From: Falsiroseomonas algicola
Lineage (GTDB): Bacteria > Pseudomonadota > Alphaproteobacteria > Acetobacterales > Acetobacteraceae
Length of the DNA stretch: 64,000 nucleotides
Reading direction: 5' to 3'
Assembly (NCBI RefSeq): GCF_011040385.1
Contig: NZ_JAAIKB010000018.1
Span: 1 to 64,000 of the forward strand
The stretch's first letter is position 1. Each line of letters starts with the position of its first letter. The translations under genes and the position numbers were made by a program. The notes beneath the pieces are model-generated. The model saw only the letters and a program-made list of their open reading frames with translations. It was not told where the DNA came from and made no database searches. This document shows positions 39,723 through 48,836 of this stretch, in pieces.

Positions 39723-40544
39723 ATGGCCGCGCTGCCGCTGCTGCTGGCCGGCCGCTTCGATGAATGGCTGGCCGCCGGCGCCACGCCGCCCCCGCCGCTC
39801 TGGCTCTTCGTGCATGTGCCGAAGACCGCGGGCAGCAGCCTGACGGCGGAGATCGCGACCGGCCTCAACCCCTATCGCAGCCTGCATATCGACCATCTCG
39901 ACCGCAGCCGCCCGGCGCTGGAACGCTACGACGCGGCGGTGGAGGAAGCGCTGCTGGCGCATGCGGCGGAGCCCTTCCGCTTCGCCTCGGGCCATGTGCA
40001 GCAGCGGCATGTGGCAAGGCTGGCGGCCGGCATCCCGGGCACGCGGCTGTTCAGCATGCTGCGGGAGCCAGCCTCCCGCCTGGTCAGCGACTACCTCTAC
40101 CAGCGATCGCCGATGCATCCGCTGGCGGAGGAGGTCAGGCGGCGCATCCCGGATTTCGACGCCTTCCTCGACCTGCCCGGCCAGCGCAACCGCGCGGCGC
40201 GGCACTTGGTGCCGGCCGCGATCGTGGCGGCGGGGGACGCGGCGGCGGCGATCGCGCATCTGGAGGCGCACTACGCCTTCATCGGCGTGCAGGAACGCTA
40301 CGCGCTGTCCTTCCGCGCGCTCTGTGCCCTGCTCGGCGTCGCCCATCGCCCGCCGGTGGCGCGGATGCGGGTGAACAGCGAGGCCGCGGCGGAACGGGCG
40401 GAGATCGCCGCGCGGCTGTCCGACCCCGCCCTGGCCGCCCGGATCGAGGCGGCGAATGCGCTGGACATGGCGATCTACCACCATGTGGCGTCGCGCTGGG
40501 ACGCCATCGCGGCCCCGCTGGAGGCGTGGCTGGACCGGCGGTAG
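39723..40544 (+). CDS. Sulfotransferase family 2-like protein (second of a tandem pair)
   Basis: A 273-residue paralogue of the preceding gene. The PAPS loop reads LFVHVPKTAGSSLTAEI near residue 28 and the 3'-phosphate motif is LFSMLREPASRLVSDYLYQR. Both proteins share FASGH near residue 90, QRS near 125 and the YAF(I/V)G(I/V)QE segment. The sequences have diverged clearly, which suggests different sulfation sites, not a recent copy. It starts two bases after the first gene and ends before a dispersed repeat. Confidence 0.8.
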   Translation: MAALPLLLAGRFDEWLAAGATPPPPLWLFVHVPKTAGSSLTAEIATGLNPYRSLHIDHLDRSRPALERYDAAVEEALLAHAAEPFRFASGHVQQRHVARLAAGIPGTRLFSMLREPASRLVSDYLYQRSPMHPLAEEVRRRIPDFDAFLDLPGQRNRAARHLVPAAIVAAGDAAAAIAHLEAHYAFIGVQERYALSFRALCALLGVAHRPPVARMRVNSEAAAERAEIAARLSDPALAARIEAANALDMAIYHHVASRWDAIAAPLEAWLDRR

Positions 40545-40577
40545 CGGGGCGCGCGAAAGCGGTGGCGGCAGGCGGTT

Positions 40578-40687
40578 CGTTCCTGCTACGTTCGCCAGAC
40601 CGCCGCGGCCGGTGCGGCCCGATGCGCCGACGCAGACCCGAGAAACCGCGCTGAAGGTGCTAAAGGCGGCTAATCGGCATAAACGGC
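40578..40687 (+). repeat. Dispersed repeat, copy 1, with GTTC-N7-GTTC motif
   Basis: Two conserved blocks lie in the gap between convergent genes: CGTTCCTGCTACGTTCG (40578-40594) and a 32-base block starting GGTGCTAAA and ending CGGCATAAACGGC (40656-40687). Both recur in the opposite orientation at 63879-63998. The first block holds GTTC-N7-GTTC (40579-40593), the spacing of an alphaproteobacterial LexA box. The rest of the 190-base gap shows no gene. Confidence 0.75.
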
Positions 40688-40736
40688 TAAAAGCGCAGTA
40701 TTTCCTGTCTGCTCAGGGACTTGCCGGCGCGGCCGC

Positions 40737-43103
40737 TCATCGCCAGCCGGATTCCGTCACCGCCGCCGCCAGCTTGCGCGCACGCCCCACCCAGGCCTCC
40801 TCCTGCTCCGCCGTCAGCCCCGCCGTGCCGGCGGCGCGGGTGGCGAGGCCCGGCAGCACCTCCAGCACCGCGGCGATCAGCGCGCGGTCATGCGGCGTCG
40901 CCAGCATGGCCAGGGCATCGAAGGGCGCGGGGTGCTCCAGCCGCCAGAGCGGCCCGAAATTGTCCACCTGCGTCCCCGGCCAGCGATCGAACATCTGCGG
41001 CCAGCCCTTCATCGACCGGAACTCGAGCCCCACCGTCCCACGCCGGTCGAACAGCTTGGTGCGCACCTGCCGCCACAGCCCCGCCGGCGCGACCAGCCCG
41101 GTGATGGCGAGGTCGAGGTGCTGGTAGGTGCCCTCCTTGTTCACGAGGTGCTGGTTGAGCTTGAGGTCCCGGTAGGCCGTCGCGGTCGGGGTGTCCTGCG
41201 CGAAGGCCAGTGGGGCCGAGGGCGGCGCGGCGGTGGGGGCGGCAACCGGCGGTGCCACCGGCACCGGCGCGGCGATGCCGGGTGCGGCGGGCGCCGGCGC
41301 GGCGGGCAGGGGCGCCTGCGGCGCCGCGACGCGGAAGGCGCTGCCCCGCGCCGGCACCAGCATGCCGAAGGGGGGTGGCGGGGTCGCCGGCGCCGCACTG
41401 CCCGGCAGCATGACGCGGGACGGCGCGGGGCCGCTTGGCAGCGGCGGCGCCGTCGGGGCCAGCAACGGGGAGGCCGGCGCGGGCGCCGGCGGGATGGTGG
41501 CGATGCGGATGGGCGCCGTGGCCGGCCTTGGCGCCTCGGGCGTGGGGGTCGGCTTCGCCTCCGGCGCGCTGGGTCGTGGCGCCTCCGGCGCGGGGGTCGG
41601 CTTCGCCTCGGGCGCCGGTGGCGGGCTGACGGGCGCCGCCGGCAGTGCGACTCGCGGCGTCCCGGCTGGCGCTGGCGCGGGCGCCGCTGCTTGGGTCGGC
41701 GCCGCCGGCACGGTGGCGGTCGGCGCCGCTGGCGCGGCGGGGGGCATCGCCGCTGGCGCGGCGGGGGGCATGGCCGCTGGCGCGGCGGGGGGCATGGCCG
41801 CTGGCGCGGCGGGGGGCTGCGGCGCGGGGGCCGCCGGATCGCGTCGTGGCACCCCGGCCGCGCCCGTCGCCAGCGCCAGGCGCCCGATCTCGAGGCTCGC
41901 CGCCGGGCCGGCATTGCGGATCGCCAGCCGCAGGGCGATGGAACCGGACGGCGCGGCGGGCAGCGGCAGCGCCACGCGCAGCCCGCCCTCGGCATCCACG
42001 CGGCGCCAGCCGCTGTGGCGCGGATGGTCCGGCGCCTCCACGCCCGCGGCCAGCAGCGCGACCTCGACCTGCGCCCGGTCGCCGAGCCTGAGCGCCGCTT
42101 CCAGCAATGCCAGGTCCGCCAGCCCGGCGGGCATCGGCGGCAGGGAGAGCCTGGCCTCCGCGCCCGCCGGCAGCGCCAGCAGCAGCCGGGGCGCCTCGTT
42201 CCCCACCGCGACCCGCTCCGCCGTCGCGCCCTGGACCGAGGCCGCCGCCCAGGCGCCCTCCGGCAAGGGCAGCACCAGCCCGGGCGCCAGCGCGGGCAGG
42301 TCCCGCGCCGCCCAGTCGAAATGCCGCGGCGCCCGCAGATGGCCGGGCTCCGCCGTTTCCACCCGCAGCGCCAGCGGCGCGCCGGCATCCGGGCCGCCGG
42401 AGGAGATGCGCACGCCGTCGCCCGCGGCGGCGTCCAGCGCGATCTCCAGATGCGCTTCCCCGGTGCCGGCGGGTGCGGGCTCCGGCAGGTCCAGCGCCAG
42501 CCAACCCGCGGCCAGGTCGCGCCCGGCGATGCTCCAGCCGCCAAGGATGCGCCCGCCGGCCACCAGCCTCACCCTCAGCAGGGAGGCAGCCTCCTTCGCC
42601 GGCGTCGCGACATGCAGCGCCAGGCTGCTGATGCCCGCCGCGTCGCGCCCGAGCGGCTGCATCGCGCGGGCGGGCGGCACGGGCCCGTTCGGGACCGGCG
42701 GCAGGTCGATCACGCGGCGCGGCGCGGCGACGGGCTGGGCGGCGATGCGCCGGTGCAGGGCGCCGCGCTGAGCCTCCGCCTCGGCCAGTGCCGCGACCAG
42801 GCGCGCGACCAGCGCGGGCAGCAGGCCGTTCGCGGGCAGGGTCGGCACCCCATGCGGAAGCCCGGCGGCCAGCGCGGCGGCGCCGGCGGCATCCGGCGCC
42901 ACGAGGGCGAGCGGCCGCAGACCCTGGGGCAGCGGCACGGCGGGCCCGGTGGCGGAGTCGCCCTGCCGCAGCACCCCCTCCACCGGCCGCAGCACGGTGA
43001 TGGGCAGGCCGGCCAGGCCCTCGGTCCCCGGGGTAGCGACGATCATCGGCGTGCCGGCGGCCAGCGCCGCCAGTTCCGCGGCGCCGATCAGGAAGGCGGT
43101 CAT
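40737..43103 (-). CDS. Large proline/alanine-rich protein of unknown function
   Basis: A 788-residue protein with no recognised family. Residues 1-430 look globular and beta-rich (DLPEPAPAGTGEAHLEIALD and neighbours). A low-complexity linker of about 190 residues is dominated by proline and alanine and contains four copies of PPAAPAAM. The last 130 residues form a conserved-looking domain (LKLNQHLVNKEGTYQHLDL, GLWRQVRTKLFDRRGTVGLEF). The start overlaps the end of the upstream glycosyltransferase gene as ATGA, tying it to glycan synthesis or export. Confidence 0.55.
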   Translation of the reverse strand: MTAFLIGAAELAALAAGTPMIVATPGTEGLAGLPITVLRPVEGVLRQGDSATGPAVPLPQGLRPLALVAPDAAGAAALAAGLPHGVPTLPANGLLPALVARLVAALAEAEAQRGALHRRIAAQPVAAPRRVIDLPPVPNGPVPPARAMQPLGRDAAGISSLALHVATPAKEAASLLRVRLVAGGRILGGWSIAGRDLAAGWLALDLPEPAPAGTGEAHLEIALDAAAGDGVRISSGGPDAGAPLALRVETAEPGHLRAPRHFDWAARDLPALAPGLVLPLPEGAWAAASVQGATAERVAVGNEAPRLLLALPAGAEARLSLPPMPAGLADLALLEAALRLGDRAQVEVALLAAGVEAPDHPRHSGWRRVDAEGGLRVALPLPAAPSGSIALRLAIRNAGPAASLEIGRLALATGAAGVPRRDPAAPAPQPPAAPAAMPPAAPAAMPPAAPAAMPPAAPAAPTATVPAAPTQAAAPAPAPAGTPRVALPAAPVSPPPAPEAKPTPAPEAPRPSAPEAKPTPTPEAPRPATAPIRIATIPPAPAPASPLLAPTAPPLPSGPAPSRVMLPGSAAPATPPPPFGMLVPARGSAFRVAAPQAPLPAAPAPAAPGIAAPVPVAPPVAAPTAAPPSAPLAFAQDTPTATAYRDLKLNQHLVNKEGTYQHLDLAITGLVAPAGLWRQVRTKLFDRRGTVGLEFRSMKGWPQMFDRWPGTQVDNFGPLWRLEHPAPFDALAMLATPHDRALIAAVLEVLPGLATRAAGTAGLTAEQEEAWVGRARKLAAAVTESGWR
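41725..41818. repeat. 24-base tandem repeat inside the proline/alanine-rich gene
   Basis: Four units start with GCCGCT at 41725, 41749, 41773 and 41797, period 24, and encode the 8-residue repeat PPAAPAAM on the minus strand. The second to fourth units are nearly identical, a sign of slippage. A second repeat with a 48-base period lies near 41530-41615. Confidence 0.9.
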
Positions 43104-44293
43104 GCGGCAGTCTCCGGGAAGGCGAGGGGAGCGTGATGGGGGCTTGCGAGCGCGGCGGCAAGGCGCAGCTGACCGAGCCAGGCGCCCAGGGCGCGGGGCC
43201 AGCTGCGGCGCGCGGCCTCGGCGGCGGCGCGGGCGACCATGGCGGCGGTGCCGGCGGGATCGGCCAGCAGCGCCCGGGCGGCATCGGCCAGCGCCGCGGC
43301 ATCGCCGGCGGCCGCCAGGCGCGCCAGGCGCGGCGCGTCGGGGCCGAGCCCCTCCAGCGCCGCCGGGCTCGCCACCACCGGGCAGTGATGCGCGGCGGCT
43401 TCCAGGAACACCAGCGGCGCGCCTTCAAGCCGCGAGGGCAGGATCAGCGCATCCGCGGCACGGTACCAGGGCCCGGGGTCCGCGACCTGGCCCATCAGCC
43501 GCAGCAGCCCGCGCGGATCGCCGCGCGCCTCGGCTTCCAGGTGCCCCAGCAGCAGCCCATCCCCCAGCACGGCGATCGGCAGGTTCAGCCGGTCCGTCAG
43601 CGCCGGCAGCAGATCCGCGCCCTTCGCCTCCTCCAGCCGCCCCACGAAGATGAGCAGGGGCTGGTCGTCCCGCAGGCCGAGGCGGGTGCGGAGCGCCGCG
43701 CGCGCGGCGTCGCGTCCCTCGGTGCCGGCGCGCGGGGCGGGGTTGTCGATCACCGTGATCCGGCTGGGCGCAAGGCCGAAGGCGGCGGCGGCGCGTCGTG
43801 CCACGGGCGCGGAGACTGCGGCCCAGGCGGCGCCCTCCGCATCCAGGGCGGGAAGCTCCGTCGCGATGGCGGGGGGTGGCGGGCCCTCGGCCGCTAGGTG
43901 TAGCGCCACCAGCCGCGGCAGTCCGCGGCCGGCCACGGCGCGCATCACGCCGAGCCCGGCATCGGGCCAGGGCAGGGGCAGCAGGACCAGATCCGGCGAT
44001 TCCGCCACCAGCAGCGCCTCGGTCCCCGCCCGCTGGCGCGCGATGGCCACGGCCGGCGGCACGGCGTCGTCCCAGCCGAGGCGCGCCGGCAGCAGCCGGG
44101 GCGCTGGCTGGCCCGGCGGCATGGCTGCGGCGAGCAAGGGCAGCAGCGCGGGCTCCGCGGCCAGGGTCACCGCGACCCCGTGCTGGCCCAGCCGGGCCGC
44201 GAGTTCAGCGGTATGCCGTTCGGTGCCGCCGAAGCGGGTGGACGGCAGCGGCACCAGCAGGCGCCTGACGTGGCGCGGTGGCGTCAGCGCCAT
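43100..44293 (-). CDS. Glycosyltransferase family 4-like protein
   Basis: A 397-residue GT-B glycosyltransferase. The N terminus has VPLPSTRFGGTERHTAELA, the usual glycine loop after the first strand. The C-terminal domain reads LLIFVGRLEEAKGADLLPAL near residue 210, then LPSRLEGAPLVFLEAAAHHC with the conserved E-x7-E pattern. The ATG at 44293 is used; the frame stays open upstream to the preceding gene and a TTG at 44359 is possible. It overlaps the next gene by four bases. Confidence 0.83.
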   Translation of the reverse strand: MALTPPRHVRRLLVPLPSTRFGGTERHTAELAARLGQHGVAVTLAAEPALLPLLAAAMPPGQPAPRLLPARLGWDDAVPPAVAIARQRAGTEALLVAESPDLVLLPLPWPDAGLGVMRAVAGRGLPRLVALHLAAEGPPPPAIATELPALDAEGAAWAAVSAPVARRAAAAFGLAPSRITVIDNPAPRAGTEGRDAARAALRTRLGLRDDQPLLIFVGRLEEAKGADLLPALTDRLNLPIAVLGDGLLLGHLEAEARGDPRGLLRLMGQVADPGPWYRAADALILPSRLEGAPLVFLEAAAHHCPVVASPAALEGLGPDAPRLARLAAAGDAAALADAARALLADPAGTAAMVARAAAEAARRSWPRALGAWLGQLRLAAALASPHHAPLAFPETAA

Positions 44294-44399
44294 GGCGTCG
44301 CGGGCGCCGCGGTGGAAGCCGCCCAGAAGCCGGGGGAGATCGATCCGCAACGCGCCATGCGGCGGTGGTAGCGCAAGGGGGCGGGCCGCGCCACGGCGC

Positions 44400-46688
44400 T
44401 CAGACCGCGACGGAGACCGGCGACAGCCGCGGCACGCCGCGCGCCAGCCCCGCCAGGCCCGCCATGGCCGGCTCCAGCGCGCGCGGGCCGAAATGGCGGC
44501 GCCCGAAGGCGAAGGCGGCCTCCGCCATGCGCCGTCGCGCCGCGCCGTCCCGCACCAGGGTGGCGAGCCCGCCCGCGAATTGCGCACGGTCCTCCGCCAG
44601 CGCATAGGCCGTGCCCGCGCCGCCCTGGATGCCGAACAGCGCTTCCGCCGTCAGCACGCTGGGCAGGCCGCGGCACAGATACTCCACCGTCTTGATCTTG
44701 AGCCCGCCGCCGTAGAAGACCGGGTTCACCGCGATGTCGAGCGTATCGAGGAAGGCCTGCTGGTCCGGCACCTCCCCATGCAGCACGACGCCAGGGCGGC
44801 CCTTCGGCATCTCCGTGCAGACGCCGCCCGCGACATGCAACTCGGCGCCCAGCGGCCGGATGGCCGGCCAGACCTGGTCCATCAGCCAGCGCAGCCCGTC
44901 CCGGTTCATCGGGCTGTCGCCGCCGATGAAGCCGATGCGGGGCGGGTGGCCTTGCGGCGATCCGCGCGCGGGCAGCAGGGCGGGCAGGGCGTGGGGCGCG
45001 AGGATGATGCGGCCGGGCAGCAGCGCCTCCAGCCACCGCGCCTCCTCCGCCTGGATCGCCATGACCTGGCTGAAGCCGTCGAGGATCCTCAGTTCCTCCG
45101 CCACCGGGATCTGGATGAAGTGTTCCTGGCCGAACAGCCGGAAGTTCTGGGCGCGGAGCGACATGACGTCGTGCGTGTCCAGCACCGTCAGCTTCGGCAT
45201 CCCGCGCGCGAGCCGCATCCAGGACAGGCGGAGATACTGGATCATCACGGCCTGCGGCGGGTTGCGGGCGAGGTGTGCTTCCAGCGCCGCCAGCGTCGCG
45301 CCGTCGAAGCGGGCGCGCTCGAAGGGCGTCAGCCCCCAGGGCATCTCGACCTCTCCGGACGGCTTCGGCGTGAAGAGTCGCCCGCGCCGGCCAAGCGCGC
45401 GGCGCGCCGCCTCCCGCTCCGCGCCTGGCAACTCGCCGGTGAAGAAGAGGTCGAGGTCGAACTGCTCCCGCGCCGCCTCGACCACCGCGCCGATCCGGGC
45501 CTGGTTGCCGAGGCTGCCGCGCCAATACGGCACGTCCGTGATCATCAGCAGGCGCGGCCGGTCGAGCAGGGCGGCCAGGCCGGCCGGGGAGGCGAGGCGG
45601 TGGCGCGCGGCCGCGACCTCCAGCGCATAGCGGTCGGCGAGGCGGGCGGAGGCCTCCGCGACCTCCTCCCGGAAGCCAGCGGAGGCGAGCCAGCGGCGGG
45701 CCAGGCGCGCCACGGCGGCGGCATCGGGCGCGGCGTGGAACACATGCTCGGCCGGCAGGCCCGCGAAGGCGGCGGCGGTGCCGATCACCGGCCGGCCCCG
45801 CGCCAGCGCCTCCACCGTCTTGATCTTGAGGCCCGTGCCGCCCTCATGCGGGTTCACGACGAGGTCGGCCGCCGCATAGAGCGTGTCGGGGTCCGGGACG
45901 GGGCCGAGGAGCGTGAGGCCCGGGGTTTCCTCCAGGCCCTGGCAGGCGCCGCCTGCCACCACGATACGGCCGCCGGCGGCTGCGGCTTCCGCCGGCGGCA
46001 GCGCCGCCAGAAAGTGGCGCAGCGCGCGGGTGTTCAGGGGGTTGGAACTGCCGAGATAGCCGATGGCGAGGCCATCCCCGGGCGGAAGCGGCGGGCGCGG
46101 ATCGGCGGGCAGGTGGCCGAGCGTCGCGGTGGCGGCGCGCGTTACCAGGGTGAAGTGACGCCGTTCCTCATCCTGGATCGCGAGCACGAGGTCGGCCCGG
46201 TCGAGGCCGGCCGACTCCTCCTCCGGCGTGGTCGCGAAGAAGCGGTTCTCGAGCCCGATCGCCGCCAGTGCCTCCGCCCGTCCTGCGAAGATGTCATGCG
46301 CGTCGATCACCTTGATGGTGCGGTGGTCGAAGAAGGTGAGGGCGCGGGAGAGGAAGACGTAGTTCACCAGCACCAGGTCGAATCGCGGCTGGCGGGCGGC
46401 CAGCGCGGCGAAGGCGGCCTCGGCCTCCGGCAGGATCCAGTCGTCGATGGCGTTCAGCGGGTCGAGGCTTCGAGCCTCCTGCGCCCGGTCATGCGGGACC
46501 TCGATCACCTCGTCCCAGGCATCCCGCATCGCGGCAAGGGCCGCAGGGGGCGGGTTCTCCCGCATCAGCAGGCAGAAATGGATCGCGTGGCCGGCGGATT
46601 TTAGACCCGACAGAACGGCATGGATGCGGGCGCGGTTGCCGGCATCCTGCGGATGGCTGGGGGTGGGCGAAATGGCCAGGATGCGCAT
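44400..46688 (-). CDS. Tandem fusion of two GT-B glycosyltransferases
   Basis: A 762-residue protein made of two related halves. The first begins MRILAISPTPSHPQDAGNRA and ends its donor site with NPHEGGTGLKIKTVEALARG near residue 300. The second begins near residue 390 with LLMITDVPYWRGSLGNQARI and has the equivalent NPVFYGGGLKIKTVEYLCRG near residue 665. Both halves keep their motifs, so both may be active and add two sugars in succession. The start at 46688 is favoured over one 13 codons upstream. It heads the minus-strand operon. Confidence 0.8.
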   Translation of the reverse strand: MRILAISPTPSHPQDAGNRARIHAVLSGLKSAGHAIHFCLLMRENPPPAALAAMRDAWDEVIEVPHDRAQEARSLDPLNAIDDWILPEAEAAFAALAARQPRFDLVLVNYVFLSRALTFFDHRTIKVIDAHDIFAGRAEALAAIGLENRFFATTPEEESAGLDRADLVLAIQDEERRHFTLVTRAATATLGHLPADPRPPLPPGDGLAIGYLGSSNPLNTRALRHFLAALPPAEAAAAGGRIVVAGGACQGLEETPGLTLLGPVPDPDTLYAAADLVVNPHEGGTGLKIKTVEALARGRPVIGTAAAFAGLPAEHVFHAAPDAAAVARLARRWLASAGFREEVAEASARLADRYALEVAAARHRLASPAGLAALLDRPRLLMITDVPYWRGSLGNQARIGAVVEAAREQFDLDLFFTGELPGAEREAARRALGRRGRLFTPKPSGEVEMPWGLTPFERARFDGATLAALEAHLARNPPQAVMIQYLRLSWMRLARGMPKLTVLDTHDVMSLRAQNFRLFGQEHFIQIPVAEELRILDGFSQVMAIQAEEARWLEALLPGRIILAPHALPALLPARGSPQGHPPRIGFIGGDSPMNRDGLRWLMDQVWPAIRPLGAELHVAGGVCTEMPKGRPGVVLHGEVPDQQAFLDTLDIAVNPVFYGGGLKIKTVEYLCRGLPSVLTAEALFGIQGGAGTAYALAEDRAQFAGGLATLVRDGAARRRMAEAAFAFGRRHFGPRALEPAMAGLAGLARGVPRLSPVSVAV

Positions 46689-46791
46689 GCGGGGCTGAGT
46701 CTGGCGCCCCGGACGGGCCTTTGCCAAGGGTCGCCGTCACGGGCCTGTGCTTGCGCGGGGGCGCGGCCTGGGGCATATGGCGCCCGCCGGT

Positions 46792-46906
46792 CCGGGGGGA
46801 GATCCCCGGGGCGGCAAATTCGCACGCGGTGCACCCTTCCGGCAGCGGCCCCTTCGGTGGCCCTGGCGAGGGTCCGGTCCCCACCCCCTCGGTTCACGGG
46901 GCGGGG
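46792..46906 (+). promoter_or_regulatory. Structured leader of rpsB
   Basis: The 271-base gap between the divergent glycosyltransferase and rpsB has no gene. It contains CCGGGG/CCCCGG (46792-46809) and a longer hairpin pairing CCCC-A-CCCC (46879-46887) with GGGG-C-GGGG (46898-46906). The rpsB ribosome-binding site AGGAAGG comes later. S2 operons are often autoregulated through such leaders, but a specific S2-binding motif is not identifiable here. A weak TTGCGC-N16-CATATG promoter candidate lies at 46752-46779. Confidence 0.3.
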
Positions 46907-46959
46907 GCGGCAGCGCGGAGGCAAACCGGACCACTGGAAGCTAGGAAGGATTCTCGCCG

Positions 46960-47760
46960 ATGGCGATGCCCGACGTCACCCTGCGCGGCCTGCTCGAGGC
47001 CGGCGTTCACTTCGGCCACCACACGCGCCGCTGGAACCCGAAGATGGCGCCGTACATCTTCGGCGTCCGCAATCAGGTCCACATCCTGGACCTGCAGCAG
47101 ACCGTGCCGATGATGGACCGCGCGCTGCGCGCCATCCGTGACGTGGTGGCCGCCGGCGGCCGCGTGCTGCTGGTCGGCACCAAGAAGGCGGCGGCGGACT
47201 ATGTGGCGGAAAGCGCCGCGCGCTGCGGCCAGTACTACGTGAACCACCGCTGGCTCGGCGGCATGCTGACCAACTGGAAGACCATCCAGGGCAGCATCAA
47301 GCGCCTGAAGCAGATGGAAGAGCAGCTCGGCGGCAACATCCAGGGCCTCACCAAGAAGGAAGTCCTGATGCTGACGCGGGACAAGGAGAAGCTCGACCGC
47401 GCGCTCGGCGGCATCAAGGACATGGGCGGCCTGCCGGACATCATCTTCGTCATCGACACGGTGAAGGAGAAGCTGGCGATCGAGGAGGCCAACAAGCTCG
47501 GCATCCCCGTCGTGGCCGTGGTGGACAGCAATGCCGATCCCTCCGGCATCGCCTTCCCGATCCCGGGCAATGACGACGCGATCCGCGCCATCCACCTCTA
47601 CTGCGACATGGTCGCCGGCGCGGTGCTGGACGGCATCTCGGCGGAGCTCGGCTCCTCCGGCGCCGATCTCGGCGCGCAGGCGGACCTGCCGATCGAGGCG
47701 CTGCCCGACGTGGCCGCCGAGGTGCTGCCCGAGGCCGCTGCCGAGCAGCCGGGCGCCTGA
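46960..47760 (+). CDS. rpsB: 30S ribosomal protein S2
   Basis: A component of the small ribosomal subunit, needed for S1 binding and initiation. The protein has 266 residues. Family sequence is clear from the start: [20 protein letters not shown], then [19 protein letters not shown] near residue 88 and [20 protein letters not shown] near 185. The last 35 residues form an acidic, alanine-rich tail, as in other alphaproteobacteria. An AGGAAGG ribosome-binding site precedes the ATG. tsf follows. Confidence 0.98.
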   Translation: MAMPDVTLRGLLEAGVHFGHHTRRWNPKMAPYIFGVRNQVHILDLQQTVPMMDRALRAIRDVVAAGGRVLLVGTKKAAADYVAESAARCGQYYVNHRWLGGMLTNWKTIQGSIKRLKQMEEQLGGNIQGLTKKEVLMLTRDKEKLDRALGGIKDMGGLPDIIFVIDTVKEKLAIEEANKLGIPVVAVVDSNADPSGIAFPIPGNDDAIRAIHLYCDMVAGAVLDGISAELGSSGADLGAQADLPIEALPDVAAEVLPEAAAEQPGA

Positions 47761-47768
47761 CGCCTATC

Positions 47769-47795
47769 CGCCCCGGGCCCAGGCCCGGGGCGTTT
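47769..47795 (+). terminator. GC hairpin between rpsB and tsf
   Basis: CGCCCCGGGC (47769-47778) pairs with GCCCGGGGCG (47783-47792) across CCAG and is followed by only three T residues. It could act as a partial terminator that sets the rpsB to tsf ratio. Confidence 0.5.
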
Positions 47796-47896
47796 CCTGA
47801 CTGGCCGGGCCGTAACCGCCCGGCATGCTGATGTACCCCAGGCCGCCGGGCATAGCCCCGATGCGGCCGTGATTCGATGGATCGGGAGCGATCGAT

Positions 47897-48805
47897 ATGG
47901 CCGAGATCACCGCGGCGATGGTGCGCGACCTGCGCGAGAAGACCGGCGCCGGCATGATGGACTGCAAGAAGGCGCTGGTTGAGTCGGGCGGCGACATGGA
48001 AGGCGCCATCGACTGGCTGCGCAAGAAGGGCCTCTCGGCCGCTGCGAAGAAGTCCGGCCGCGTGGCCTCCGAGGGCCTGGTGGCCGTCGCCTCCGGCCCC
48101 AATGTCGCCGCGATGGTCGAGGTGAATGCCGAGACGGACTTCCTGGCACGCAACGAGACCTTCCAGAACTTCGCCGCCGAGGTGGCGAGCCTGGCGCTGT
48201 CCGTCGGCGACGACGTGGAGGCGCTGAAGGCCGCGACCTTCCCCGGCACCACGCACAGCACGCAGGACGAGCTGGTCAAGCTGATCGCCACGATCGGCGA
48301 GAACATGTCGATCCGCCGCGCCAAGGTGCTGCGCGTGCCGTCCGGCACCGTCGCCACCTACATCCACAACGCCGTGAAGCCCGGCCTCGGCAAGATCGGC
48401 GTGCTGGTCGCGCTGGAGGCCGAGAGCGAGCAGCAGGCGCTGGAGACGCTCGGCCGGCAGATCGGCATGCATGTCGCCGCCGCCCGTCCGGAGGCGCTCG
48501 ACATCTCCAACGTCGAGAGCTCGGCGCTGGAGCGCGAGAAGAACGTGCTGCGGGAGCAGGCCGCCGGTTCGGGCAAGCCCGCCGCGATCATCGAGAAGAT
48601 GATCGAGGGCCGGATCCGCAAGTACTACGAGGAAGTGGTGCTGCTGGAGCAGGTCTGGGTGCATGACGGCGAGAGCCGCGTGAAGCAGGTGGTGCAGAAG
48701 GCCGGCGGCAAGCTGACGGGCTTCGCCCGCTTCCAGCTGGGCGAAGGCATCGAGAAGGCGGCGACCGACTTCGCCGCCGAGGTCGCGGCCGCGGCCAAGG
48801 GCTGA
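47897..48805 (+). CDS. tsf: Elongation factor Ts
   Basis: The nucleotide-exchange factor that recharges EF-Tu with GTP. It has 302 residues. The N-terminal UBA-like domain reads [20 protein letters not shown], and the conserved SEGLVAV and [16 protein letters not shown] follow near residues 55-95. GGGAGC lies before the ATG. It is separated from rpsB by about 136 bases that hold a hairpin, and is followed by another hairpin. Confidence 0.97.
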   Translation: MAEITAAMVRDLREKTGAGMMDCKKALVESGGDMEGAIDWLRKKGLSAAAKKSGRVASEGLVAVASGPNVAAMVEVNAETDFLARNETFQNFAAEVASLALSVGDDVEALKAATFPGTTHSTQDELVKLIATIGENMSIRRAKVLRVPSGTVATYIHNAVKPGLGKIGVLVALEAESEQQALETLGRQIGMHVAAARPEALDISNVESSALEREKNVLREQAAGSGKPAAIIEKMIEGRIRKYYEEVVLLEQVWVHDGESRVKQVVQKAGGKLTGFARFQLGEGIEKAATDFAAEVAAAAKG

Positions 48806-48813
48806 GGCCCGAC

Positions 48814-48836
48814 GGCGCCCCCTGCCCGGGGGCGCC
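48814..48836 (+). terminator. GC hairpin after tsf
   Basis: GGCGCCCCC (48814-48822) pairs perfectly with GGGGGCGCC (48828-48836) around TGCCC, a few bases after the tsf stop. No T run follows. It probably protects the 3' end or separates tsf from pyrH. Confidence 0.45.

Noticed and set aside
41725-41818. CRISPR-like regular repeats
   Set aside because: The units are contiguous, have no spacers and encode an in-frame PPAAPAAM repeat, so they are coding tandem repeats. No CRISPR array is seen anywhere in the window.
43650-46604. A 984-codon open frame on the plus strand
   Set aside because: It is the shadow of two minus-strand glycosyltransferase genes with intact motifs.
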